From the NCBI GenBank assembly GCA_003508835.1, contig PUFA01000224.1, positions 2,232,001 to 2,296,000 on the forward strand: a DNA stretch of 64,000 nt, written 5' to 3'. The position numbers and the translations under genes are program-made. Positions within the stretch are counted from its first letter, which is position 1. Each line of letters opens with the position of its first letter. Origin of the DNA: Eonycteris spelaea. Its lineage: Eukaryota; Chordata; Mammalia; Chiroptera; Pteropodidae. Of the stretch, positions 47,905 to 58,654 are shown in pieces. The notes below the pieces were generated by a model. It saw only the letters and a program-made list of their open reading frames with translations, was not told where the DNA came from and ran no database searches.

Positions 47905-48625
47905 AAAATCATTTGGAAACTTGGGGCTAGACTGAAGTTCAGTTTTAATTGAGGATTAGGTAATAGGTGGGTAATTACTGGACTTATCTACTGCCTGCCT
48001 GTCTCTCTTGGCTGGCTTGTGCAGATTCCCATGGCTTGGGAATCAGACGCAGAGTGGGGCCGAGAGCTTCCTGGGTGATGCTCCCGGTAACCCAGGTGAG
48101 AAAGGCGTGTGGCAGTCTCAGCCCCCACCCAGGGCTCGCATCTCTCGTATGCTGTCACCTTGAGAGGTGACCGTGTGAATGGGTCTGGAGTTCGGAGACC
48201 CTTTTTGGCACAAGGTAGAACGTTCTACCTTTTGAAAATTCTAATAGTGAGAAGGTATTTTTTATCGAACTGAATCTGGCTTCTCTACAATTTCTACCCT
48301 CGTTGATTCCAGCTTTCCTCTTTGAAACTTCTCAGACATTCGTTATTTCAGTTACCTGTCGGAGAAATAAGATACATCACAGGGTTAAGTGTGCAAGTGA
48401 AGTTTAGGTTATACTAATAACACAATTGTTGTTTTACAGTATCTTGCATTTAAGATGCCAGGAATATTTTATGAATTTTTTTTCAGCTAATTATTGAGAA
48501 ATTTATTTACTACCTGGGTAACTGTGTATGGTATCCCTCATTCATATCTCTGTCAGAACCTTCGGTGTTCCTCGATTTCAACATTCATTTGCTTCATCTG
48601 TTATTGAGAATTTATTCAGTTACAC
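47905..48625. other. Unassigned intronic sequence
   Basis: Nothing recognised; AT-rich after 48200. Confidence 0.45.
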
Positions 48626-48629
48626 TTAC

Positions 48630-49120
48630 TCAGTTTAGGCAGTGTTTATTTTCAAGTACTATCAACTGTTGTTGGATTACATACAAACCACTCCATACCT
48701 CAATGAATTGAAACAGAAATCTCTTATTTGACACTCATGTCTGTAGGTTGACTGGGGCTCAGCTCTAGGCTGGGGTGTGCAGGCTTTACATTAACAAGTC
48801 GAGGCAACTCCAATCAACCCCAGCGAAGTTGGGATCTTCTACAGTTACGTTTACTTCCGGGTTAAGTCCTACTGACCTTTAAATGCATTCAGTGGCCATG
48901 GGCAGTGTCACCAAAATGAGCATGTTAGCCTTTCATGACACACGGGCCCCGGTGTGACGCTCTGATGCCAGGGCTTGATTTCCTTAATGGTCCCAAGCAT
49001 TTCACCTCAGTTGTCTGCACCCCACCTTTCCAAATGCCCCGTTCTACCTAACGGCCCTTGCTGAGCCCTCCGTGCCTAGAGGTTCCGTGGTGTGGGAGGA
49101 CCGATCGTAAGGACTGACTT
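48630..49120. repeat. Possible ancient medium-reiterated repeat
   Basis: ATTGAAACAGAAATCTCTTATT and TCTGTAGGTTGACTGGGGCT resemble the family at 46810, but the copy is too worn to be sure. Confidence 0.4.
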
Positions 49121-49199
49121 TTTTCCAAGTTTTTCAAGATAGATACAGAAAATACTTTTCTGTGATTAGTGAAGTTTCAGTTGTTTAGGGTGTAATTTA

Positions 49200-49510
49200 A
49201 AAAATTGAGATATAATTCACATGCCACAAAATTTATCATTTTAAAGATCATAATTCATTGGTTTTTAGTGCAGTCACAAGGTCGTGTGACCATCTCCACT
49301 CTCTGACTCCAGAACATTGTCATGATTCAGGACAAAGCTCACAACCCACCTACCCCGTAGCACTCACTCCCAGTCTCTCCTACCCCAGGCCCCAGCGACC
49401 ACTGATCTACTTTCTGTCTTTATAGAGTTCCCTGATCTGGACACTTCACATAAATGGAATCATACAACCTGTGGCCTTTACTTCTGGTTTCTTTCACGTA
49501 GCATAACATA
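49200..49510 (-). mobile_element. L1 LINE 3' end, antisense
   Basis: ATTGAGATATAATTCACATG, CATTTTAAAGATCATAATTC, CATCTCCACTCTCTGACTCC, GCGACCACTGATCTACTTTC, CATAAATGGAATCATACAAC, TTTCTTTCACGTAGCATAAC: classic L1M 3' reverse complement. Confidence 0.85.
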
Positions 49511-49514
49511 TAAA

Positions 49515-50765
49515 TTGTAATGTTAAAAGGCACAAATAATCTAATTCAAAATATCATCACCCAAGAAACATTTTATATGTTTATATAACAAACTTATTTT
49601 ATCACATATTTGAACTAAATTTTAACTACATAATTGTTCCTATTTGCTTCAAAGAGTGTTTAACTATGTCTACATGAATGTTTGAATCTGAAGTAAATCA
49701 TTATGTGAAGAGTAAGTTTAATTTAAGAGCTTTGCTTTAACTTTTAGAATTCATTTTAAATGAATAAAATGGACATGCATGAGTTTAAGGTAAGATGTTC
49801 TCAAAAAATTGAACACAGAATGGTCATGGCTTGAATTTGATGTGAAATTATTCATTAAGATAATGTTACCAAACTTTTAATAGTATAAGGTAGATGCCAA
49901 CGTGGCTTTTTTTTTTTTTAAATCTCTCTCAAAGATGCTTTGTGAACTTTCCTCTGTTAAGCTAATACTTAGATAAAAATAGACTTGAAAACAGGATCCC
50001 AACTTAAATCTTAGGCTGCATCTTCTTTCTTGGGTAGGAACACACTAGGGACAAGACAAAACTGGGTATCTGGAAAGCCCTTCATTAACGCGATATATAC
50101 ATTGACAGTATTTTTCTTTAATTTCTGGAATCATGAGGATGATGCAGATTCTCTTGCAGTTTATATTGCTACAAATTTTATCTTTTCATTTCTTGTCTTG
50201 CCCCTAAGACTAACCAGCAGTTTTGTACTTAGTGAGTCCATGGAAAAGCCAGTATTTCCCCCTTTTCCTCATTTACTTGGCTTCCTGGTTGTAAACTAGC
50301 TGTCCTACTTGAGGCATCTAGGCACTATGCAGGTGAATGGTTTCTCCTTTCCTTCCCTCCTTCTTTTCCTTTCATTCTTTGCAGGTGAATGGTTTCTTAA
50401 GACTTTTGAAACCCCTCATGAAAGTGCTGTAGGCTATAAAATGAATTCTTTATATACGAATGTCTGTGTCTATAAATTTCCATTGATGAATTCAAGTATG
50501 CTTAAACTTGGGTTCTAATAGAAAACCATAAAAAAATATTGACTTGCAAAGGCAGACATTTGGAGAGTGGCTCCGGGGGACAGGAGTATTAAGTGATCCC
50601 CAGCCTGGACTGTCAGTCTGTGCTTCTTGAGGGCGTGTCTGCCTATAAACTGTAGCCTGTCTCCGTCTTACGTTATTTGTGTCCTGCTCTCCAAAGGAGT
50701 ATGTCATTTGACATTTTCTTCCATCAAGTGAAAAATAGAGAGATCTGAAATGCCTTCATTCTATT
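49515..50765. other. Unassigned AT-rich intron with a direct repeat
   Basis: T-run 49908-49919. A 17-bp direct repeat GCAGGTGAATGGTTTCT occurs at 50329-50345 and 50381-50397, separated by a pyrimidine tract. No gene recognised. Confidence 0.45.
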
Positions 50766-50769
50766 TTGT

Positions 50770-50930
50770 CTTCACAGTAGGGCGTGAAGTTGGTTTTCTC
50801 AGTAATGAAATAGAGCTGAAATCTTCTTTGCACAGTTGGTAAAATTTAAATGAGATAAGGTATGAAAAGCACTTGACAAATAATGGACTCACAACAAATA
50901 ATAGCTATTATTATTACTACTATTTTGATA
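50770..50930 (+). repeat. MIR SINE 3' part, sense
   Basis: TTTCTCAGTAATGAAATAGA, TTTAAATGAGATAAGGTATG, AAAAGCACTTGACAAATAA, then an ATTATTATT tail. Confidence 0.65.
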
Positions 50931-51088
50931 TCGCCTTTAGTAAATAACTAGTTGCTAGATGAATTAAAGATTTGATTTTTTATACTCTTTTGAACATTTC
51001 TGGTTAAAATAATGGGGATTACAGTAACTTTTATGCCCGCATCCCCAAGTTCACATAAAACAGAAGCACAACTCCATTCAAGGAAAAT

Positions 51089-51116
51089 ACACACACACAC
51101 AAACACACAAACACAA
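51089..51116. repeat. Interrupted (CA)n microsatellite
   Basis: CA run with AAAC interruptions, then AACAAAAAA. Confidence 0.9.
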
Positions 51117-51119
51117 CAA

Positions 51120-52245
51120 AAAAACTATGCCAAAAGTTTTGAAGTATACCTGCCAAATGTTATGAATTCTATACAAAGATGAGCAGCACATGCCTCAGTA
51201 GACTTTGAGCAAAGTATATATTTTTCTCAAGTAAGTGCCACCGTCCTAGGAGGCATCTAATTAGGTCTTTGATTAGAATGACACGGTGCAGGGCAGCCAG
51301 GCAGTGATGTCCCTCCAGAGATGACTCTTCAGAATCGCAGGGGTGATAGGCAGACCATGCGAACTGGAGGGCTGCAGGGTAGACCAGGCCGATGTACCGT
51401 TTCTGTCATCTCTGATCTTGCCTACAAGCTAAAGACAGTGACCGCGTGGAAGGACCACAGCAGAGCTCTGGCTGCGTTGGCTTAGCCATGGCCGCCCTGG
51501 TCTCGTAAACGTTGAAGAGACGTGCGTGGAGGCTGCGGGCTGCTCTCAGGCACTCTTGCCTCAAGTTTGGCCCTGCCCCTCCCAGCGCTTCTTGAGCAAG
51601 TAGCTGTTCTTGTTCCAAGATGGGTAGCAGTCAGGAAGGAACCTGTCCCTAAAAACGGGAGGGAGGAAGCTTACATGAAAGACAGAGAAAGGACAAACGT
51701 TACAAAAGAAACGGAAGAACCCACCGTTATTAGTGTAACCTTCTGAGAGAGGCAGACACACTTATTCTAGAAAAAGGAGCGATGCAGGACGCAGGAGCTC
51801 AAAGGAGACCTGAGACAGAGAAGAAAATGAGGGAACCAGGACGGCCTAAGAAGAAATGGAGGAAGAAGGGGACTTTCCTGTCGTGACACCGGACGGGATG
51901 GATCACCGACATGGAAGCCACACTGGAAGCTGCAAAAGACCAAGTAAACACAGCTGAAAACATCACCGGGGATGTGGCGGACAGGCTTCAGGAAGTCGCC
52001 CTAAACAAGGACGTGATTTAAAAGTGTGAGTGGAGGCGGCGATGGATATCGCTGATGAAGGAGGTCGAACATAAGGTGCTCTGAAAGAAGAGGCCTAGAA
52101 AACGGAACAGGTTAAATATTTAAAAATAGGATAGGGGAAAACGCTTCATAAATAAATACACAGATTAAAAAGGTGTTTGTAGCCTAGGAAAAAAAATGAA
52201 CAAAATGACGTACTGTGGTGACATTACTAACCATCAAGAACAGAG
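51120..52245. other. Unassigned intronic sequence
   Basis: Purine-rich from 51650 to 52130. I recognise neither a gene nor a repeat; an old processed pseudogene or repeat is possible. Short frames on both strands overlap. Confidence 0.4.
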
Positions 52246-52249
52246 AAAG

Positions 52250-52430
52250 GGTTATTTGTGTTTTTTTCATTATGACCATTCTAATGGTGTGACGTGATAC
52301 CTCATGTGGCTTTGATTTTTCATTTTCCTGATGGCTAATGATGTTGAGCATCTTTTCATGGGTTTATTGGCTATTCGTGTATCTTTGATGAAATATCTAC
52401 TCATATTGGGTTTGTTTTTATTATAGGAAT
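52250..52430 (-). mobile_element. L1 LINE ORF2 fragment, antisense
   Basis: ACCATTCTAATGGTGTGACG, TTGATTTTTCATTTTCCTGA and GAGCATCTTTTCATGGGTTT are the reverse-complement L1 ORF2 end. Confidence 0.8.
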
Positions 52431-52629
52431 TCTTCTGCTCTAATATTTAAAATCTCAAATGTTTTAATTGCATTGCTGTCTATTAAGCATTTCAGAGATG
52501 ATTTTGGGGGGACCGACCTTGGGAACAGGAGAATATTGGAGTAGGAGATAAGAGGATTCTCTGATCTATTTTTTATAGAGCAGCAGCCAGAACGACCATT
52601 TTAGGGGGCCAGTTCTACCACGTCTCTCT

Positions 52630-53070
52630 GTGAACTAGCTTTACTCTGCTTTTAGGAGCGAGACGAGTCATTTACATAGCACAGAGTCCCTCTTTCACCA
52701 GCTTCGTGCCAAGCTCCTTTTCCCTCTGCTGTCTGTGCTGCAGTGATCCATAGCCACCTCAAGTCAGTTTCTGTCATGTGCCATGTTCCTTTCCAACCCA
52801 CGCCTTCCCACATCACCCCCCCCACCCTTCTCAGCTGGGCACTTCCTCCGGAGCTCAGCTCAAACTCCTTTCTCAAGGAAGCCTTTCTTGATATCCCATA
52901 TTCTCTTCTGTTGTGCCTATCACCGTTTTAATTAAAAATATGAATTAGGGTTAATCGGTTCACGTCCATGTCCTCTGCGGAATGAAAGCCCTTGCGAAGA
53001 CCCCTTTCACAGTTGACTCCCCTGCACACGTCTCGGCTCTTGGTAGTTGCTCAGTAAATGCGCACGGACC
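52630..53070 (+). repeat. L2 LINE 3' region, sense
   Basis: ACTCCTTTCTCAAGGAAGCC followed by TTTCTTGATATCCC, then the G-A-A-T-G-A-A-A-G-C-C zone near 52980 and GGTAGTTGCTCAGTAAATGC at the end. L2 3' order. Confidence 0.6.
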
Positions 53071-53074
53071 TAAT

Positions 53075-53985
53075 GAAGGATATCGGTTCCTCAGTGCATC
53101 ACTCGCGTTTCATTTTCATTTGCTTCACATCTCACCACCAGCTTGTTCACAGTCTCAGCCGCCGAACGCCCTGCGCCACAGGCGCTGTCCGACTTCGGAC
53201 CTCGTCTGTAGCGATGTGCTTCACATCTCGCTTCCCTCCACGTATATTTCCCGAGAACCTGATATACATAAGACAGCATCTGCTGAATTCTTTTAAGGCC
53301 ATCAGAATGAATAAAATATCATCTGCTTACTGCCTTTGCATCCATTCTCACCCAGCTCCTCACTTTCGGAGCCCCGCCGGCTCATCTCCGAGGGGCGCAT
53401 CCTGTCACTATGGAACGCAAGGACAATCCTCGGCAGAGACTGAGAGCAGAATCTGGAGTGTAGCACAGCAAGGTTTCGGAGCTACAGACTTCGAAGCAAC
53501 AATCTTACTCTTCTTTCGTTTTGTCTGAGCTTGATTTTGAAATCTAGAGAACGACACGTTACACAGGTGGCAATGCCCACTTTTCTCTAACGTTTCATCG
53601 AGATGGAGAGGCCCGGGTGTCGCCGTTCTCCTTTCCAGCACCCCTTCACCAGCACTCAGTGAGGCTGCTTGACGTCTGCAATGCTCTGAAATAGCAAAGG
53701 CATTGGATCACTTATCAGGAAGGGGTTTTCAGTGTAAGGAAAGAGGAAGACATTTAACGAGCTTTTGGACTCCATCAGATTAAAAACGTGTAAAAAATAG
53801 GGAAGGAGACCTATATCAGAACGTCTATCACTCAGGAAAGAAGCACGCAATGAGCTGTGCCTCCTAAAAAAATCTCCGAGAGCAACTGTGAGAGACCTTT
53901 GAAGCTGTCTTCCAGAAAGCGGATGGAAGTTCATTATTTGGGGAAAGATTTGAGAAGTTAGCATGTGAGCCAAAGGAGGTAACGT
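53075..53985. other. Unassigned CpG-bearing intronic sequence
   Basis: CpG-richer than its surroundings at 53160-53420. A 156-codon + frame (53058-53528) overlaps other frames on both strands and has no recognisable domain. Confidence 0.4.
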
Positions 53986-53989
53986 GGTA

Positions 53990-54140
53990 TGGTAATTCAA
54001 ATAGTGAGGTTTGAATGCTGAGTCTGTGACTTATTTGATGAGGTACTTTTGGTTCTTAATCTGTTTAGGATAATGATACCCATTTCATGTTTGTTTTGAG
54101 GATTGAATGATAATATATGTAAATTTGTCCTGTGTAATTA
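53990..54140 (+). repeat. MIR SINE, sense
   Basis: GAATGCTGAGTCTGTGACTT, TTCTTAATCTGTTTAGGATA, AATGATACCCATTTCATG and TTGAGGATTGAATGATAATA. Confidence 0.65.
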
Positions 54141-54396
54141 ATAAAATTAGCATACATATTTGAAAATAACTACTAAAAATAGTCAGGTGGTCCTCACATG
54201 TGACCATGTAAGTAGATCATTAGAGCAAGAAAAATGAAGCCCCAGATAAGTCATTAAGATAGTATCAGTCATTTTAAATGAGTTAACCTTTATCACTCCA
54301 AAGAGATTCCAGTGCAGAATACTGAAAAATCCATAATGATCTCAGAGTCATTAAAAAAAATAGTTAGATATTCGTTTGTGGGGTTATTTCTTTCCT

Positions 54397-54397
54397 C

Positions 54398-54434
<37 letters not shown>

Positions 54435-54445
54435 CGCACGCGCAC
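54397..54445. repeat. (GT)n(GC)n tract, 49 bp alternating purine-pyrimidine
   Basis: A GT run passes without interruption into GCGCGCG, GTGTGCGCACGCGCAC. Every step alternates purine and pyrimidine, the pattern most prone to Z-DNA. Confidence 0.95.
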
Positions 54446-54559
54446 CAATAGAACTTTATGTTTTTTGGACATTAAAATTTGAACCTCATAATTCTCACAA
54501 AATGTTTTCACAAAATATTCTTTTGATTTTTTTCAACCATTTAAAAATGTAAAGTCATT

Positions 54560-54810
54560 TATTGAGTCATTTATTGAGATATAACTGATGTCATATCATG
54601 TAACTTTGTGGTGTATATGTTGATTCAATGTATTTATATGTTACAAAAATATATCATATATAATTACTATTTCTTTTTTGTGGTAAGAACCTTTAAGAAC
54701 TACTTGCTTAGCAACTTTCAAGTGTATATAATACAGTGTTATTAGCTATAGTCACCATGCTGTGCATTAGATCCTCAGAACCAATTCATCTTATAACTGG
54801 CAGTTTACAC
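54560..54810 (-). mobile_element. L1 LINE 3' end, antisense
   Basis: TTATTGAGATATAACTGATG, GGTAAGAACCTTTAAGAACT, CTTAGCAACTTTCAAGTGTA, ATAGTCACCATGCTGTGCAT, and CTTATAACTGGCAGTTTAC. Confidence 0.85.
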
Positions 54811-54814
54811 GCAG

Positions 54815-55365
54815 AGCCATTGTTCTTAAGAAGAGATGAGGGTGCCTTAGATCTTAGGTTAGAAAATATCTCAGTTACAAAAAGAGGAATGGAGGGCTTT
54901 CAGATCTATGGATGTGTAAGTCTATCTTAACAAAGTGATGATGCTGTTAGTTCGTGATAGTTGAAAACAAGACCTAGTCAGGGAAGACTCGAGACCACGT
55001 TTAAGTGGCAGTAACGGAGATGAGATGTGGGAGATGGAAATCCTGGACTCCTGGACCATATAATCAGGACGACTGAGCGTTTGGACAGAGGACGGTGCCA
55101 GGTTGTGTAATGCTTGCTTGTGGGGGTAAAAACAAACAAACAAATTTCAGTGAATTAACACAAAAGAAATTTATCAATTGAATAATAGGAGCGTGTGTGG
55201 CATTCTGGGTCCTGGGGCAGCTTTGCTCCACGTGGTGCCCGCCTCCTTCCATTTCATGGCTCCGTCATTCCCTGGGTGTCGGAACCCTCCGCACCCAGCA
55301 GGCAGAAGTGTCAAGTAGTGGGGAAGGCACACCGGCTCCTTGAAAACCCCAGCCAGAGGTGAAAA
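54815..55365. other. Unassigned intronic sequence
   Basis: Nothing recognised. Confidence 0.45.
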
Positions 55366-55366
55366 T

Positions 55367-56300
55367 ATGTGCAAATCACCTATCTGGTAATGAATTGATT
55401 TTCAGAATATATAAAGAGCTGCTACAACTCAACAACAAAACAAACAGCTTCTTAAACAAATGGGTAAAGGTCTTGAACAGACATTTCTTTAAAATACATA
55501 TCTATAAATTCCAATAAACCCATGAAAAGATGCACAAAGTTATTCATCATTCGGGAAAGGCACATGAAAACCATAATGAGATACTACTCACATCTATTAG
55601 GATGATTGCCGTTTTTTAAAAAAGGAAAATAACAGGTGTTGGTGAGGCTACGGAGAAATTTGAATCTCCGTGCCTTGCTAGTCAGGATGTAAAATAGTGC
55701 AGCAGCTGAGGAAAACAGTTTGGTGATTCCTCAGAAAGTTAAACGTAGGATTATTGTATGATCTAGCAATCCCCTTAGGTATATGCTCAAAAGAACTGAA
55801 AACAGACTCAGAACAGATACTTACATACAAATGTTCATTGTCGCTTTAGTGCTACAACATTAGTCATAGTAGCCAAAAGGTAGAAACAACCCAAGTGTCC
55901 ATCAGGGGATGAATGGTTAACAAAATGTGGTATATGCACACAGTAGACTAATTTTTAGCCATAAAAACATGGATGAACTCTGAAAAGCTTATGCTAAATG
56001 AAAGAAGCCAGACACAAAATGACAAATATTGTATGATTTCACCTATACGAGGTGCCCAGAATAGACAAATTCATAGAAACAGAAAATAGAATAACGGTTA
56101 CCAGGGGGTGAAGGGAGGGGTAATGGGGAGTTATTATTTAGTGGATACAGAGATTCTGTTTGGGATGATGAAACTGGTCTGGAAATAGTGGTGATGGTCA
56201 CACAACATTATGAAGGTATTTAATGCCACTGAATTGTATAGTTAAAAATGGTTAAAAAGGTGAATTTTATGGCCTGCATAATTTACTGCAATTAGAAAGA
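55367..56300 (+). mobile_element. L1 LINE 3' end, sense, 5'-truncated
   Basis: Sense L1 ORF2 end and 3' UTR: CAGAATATATAAAGAGCTGC, ACCCATGAAAAGATGCACAA, CATAATGAGATACTACTCAC, GGTGTTGGTGAGGCTACGG, CAACCCAAGTGTCCATCAGG, GGATGAATGGTTAACAAAAT, ATTGTATGATTTCACCTATA, GGTTACCAGGGGGTGAAGGG, ending with a TTTACTGCAATTAG tail. Older L1 (L1MA-like) type, different 3' UTR from the 20908 and 28700 copies. Confidence 0.9.
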
Positions 56301-56309
56301 ATCCCGCTG

Positions 56310-58395
56310 GAAATGACGCACGTCCTGTTGCTCCCATGCCCTGGGTAGGACTGGTCTCATGGCCGTGTTAGGGTGCGGAGTTTGGGCAGTGGAGGGTCTG
56401 GCTGAGCAGCATTTCCCAGCAGTGATTCCTCAGTTTGGAAAAAACAACATGAATGTTTTGTAGACAGCCAGCTATTTTAGCCGTAAAAACCAAATTTTAA
56501 AAATTGTTTGTTTTGTTTTAGTATACATGTATTTTGCGAGGTAGTAAATCAAATTTAGAAGCAACTCCTTGAAACTGTAGGGTCAGAAGATCATGAGATG
56601 TTCCTGTCAAACATGAGCTAGGTAAAAGAAATATTAAAATTTCCATTTTACTAATTTAAAATGTATGAAATGTTTAAAATGAACAAATGTTTCTTTTATT
56701 AGTGCGCATCCTGTGCCTTGTCAAGGCTGCTGTTCATTTACTTTGATTCTCCCGTGCCTCTTTCCCCCACATGTTCATATGCACCCCAAATTCACTTCTC
56801 TACTACACTGCGTTTCAGGAGGGGCATTGCATGATCTCAGCTGTGGGGTATCAGATGTCTCCTCTGTGAGGAAGAATGTTGAGTTTATTTCTGGGTGGAA
56901 CATTAAAGAAACATTGCAGATAACACTAGAGGCTGCTTAGCGTTAAGCACCCATGATGGTGAGGCAAATGGAAACTGTTCCTTCTGAGGAGAGGCGGAAG
57001 ACGCTGGGGTGTTTGGCATGTTGGCCAGATGCGAATCAGAGCTCCCGGCGCTGCCTTCAGACGTGTGTCCTTCTGTCCTGGGAAAGGGGAGGAGGTTCAT
57101 GCTGCGAGTCACTCCAAAAGGCAGGACGTTGAGTCCTAGGGAAAGTTCCAGAGCATCTACTTCCTGTTCACAATAAGAAAAGTCTTTCAACAGTTTGAAC
57201 ACTCAAGTATGGAGAGTTCAACTTCTGGACGAAGAGAGTGCTCTGCACTGTGAGTGAGTGACACAAGCCTGGAAGGGAGACCAAACAGAGAAGCAATTCC
57301 AGTGCTGGTGGGAGGTTGGCTCCTGGCCCCCAGAGAGTCTGTGATTCTTTCTTATCTTGCCAACGTTTGCAAACATTCCTGCAGACTCCCAGATGAAAAG
57401 CAGAGGAGGAGTTAATGAAATGAAAGAAAGCTATTAAGATGTAAATTGTTTTCTCTGTAAGTGCTTTCACAATGGGCTGAGACATACATTTACTTTTATT
57501 CCCTTATGTCTAGGCGGCTGACATTCAGGAACTAAAGATGGAAATGTGGAATCAAGCAGGTTATACCTATACAAAGAGAGATGGCTAACATCTGGCTCTT
57601 CCTTTTTTCCTTTAAATAGTATAATCAGTGCTGCATAGTGTCTCTAACGCCTTCTCTTTTATATCCTTAGTTTTAGAGAAAAAAAATCTAATGTTGGGAA
57701 GCAATTACTGTAACGCATTGCTGCCATATTCGGCAAATAGTATGACATTTAAAGTGAGGACAGTTATTAATGGGATTAGAAGAGTAATAGAACTTTATAG
57801 AGGAGTTTAATAACTCATCTACAGACCATGAAACAAAGCGAATCGTCACCCTTCATGGGTGAAGTGTTCTATTTGTCCTGTGGTCCACTGCTTTGACTTT
57901 TAGTCAAATGTCAAGAGATCATTTAGATTCCAACTGTCTTTAATGTGCATCTTATTTTAAAAGCTTATAGAATTTTGCACACTTAAAGAATGAGTCCCCA
58001 AACTTGCATTAACGTTTTTAATAAAATGTGGGGTATCAGCTCTTTCCACTTACAGATATATAAATGAGTGACTGGCAAAGAAAATGATCTACCTATATAC
58101 GCACCAAGCTTTGGACTTCATCCAGTCTTTCTCTAGGTATCTCTTGGATGTTATAAATCGCTGAACAAATCATAGGCCACTTACCTCCCATTCTGCTCAC
58201 AGTTCGCATCATAATTGAGTCGTTCTGCGCTTGATAGTTTGTCCTCCCCTTTCTCTCTGACTATGCCCAGAAGATTTCCTTTTCTGTTGGAGACTGTTCT
58301 GATTTAGGTTTAGTTTCCTTGGTTTCATTCAGTAATCCTTTTTGAATCACAGAATGTTTAGAATTGGAGTATTCCTAAAAATCATTCGAACCCCT
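56310..58395. other. Unassigned intronic sequence
   Basis: Mixed composition. Open frames such as 56903-57202 (-) and 57168-57485 (-) show no known protein. Nothing named. Confidence 0.45.
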
Positions 58396-58399
58396 CATC

Positions 58400-58407
58400 G
58401 TACAGAT
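58400..58407. repeat. 8-bp target-site duplication, left
   Basis: GTACAGAT, identical to 58642-58649. Confidence 0.9.
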
Positions 58408-58641
58408 CAGCGGTCCCTAACCTGTTTCGCACCAGGGACTGCGCTCCTGTGAGAATCTAATGCCTGATGATCTGAGGCGGATCTGAGGCGGAGCTGAGAC
58501 GGTGATGCTAGTGCTGGGGAGAGGCTGCAGATACAGATGAGGCTTCTCCGGCTCACCTGCTTCTCACTTCCTGCTGTGAGGCCTGGTTCCTAACTGGCCA
58601 CGGACCATACTGATCTGCGCCCCTAGGTTTGGGGACCCCTG
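58408..58641 (+). mobile_element. hAT-type non-autonomous DNA transposon
   Basis: 234 bp. Starts CAGCGGTCCCTAACCTGTTT and ends AGGTTTGGGGACCCCTG, forming terminal inverted repeats (CAGSGGTCC..AACCT). Interior shows GAGAATCTAATGCCTGATGA, GGCGGAGCTGAGACGGTGAT, CTTCCTGCTGTGAGGCCTGG and AACTGGCCACGGACC, a well-known mammalian hAT MITE pattern. A 12-bp internal unit (GATCTGAGGCGG) is duplicated. Exact 8-bp flanking duplication fixes both ends. Confidence 0.92.
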
Positions 58642-58649
58642 GTACAGAT
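58642..58649. repeat. 8-bp target-site duplication, right
   Basis: GTACAGAT, identical to 58400-58407. Confidence 0.9.
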
Positions 58650-58654
58650 GATGA

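Noticed and set aside
53058..53528. 156-codon + open frame
   Set aside because: Overlaps a 104-codon frame in another + phase and two antisense frames. No domain and no start context of note.
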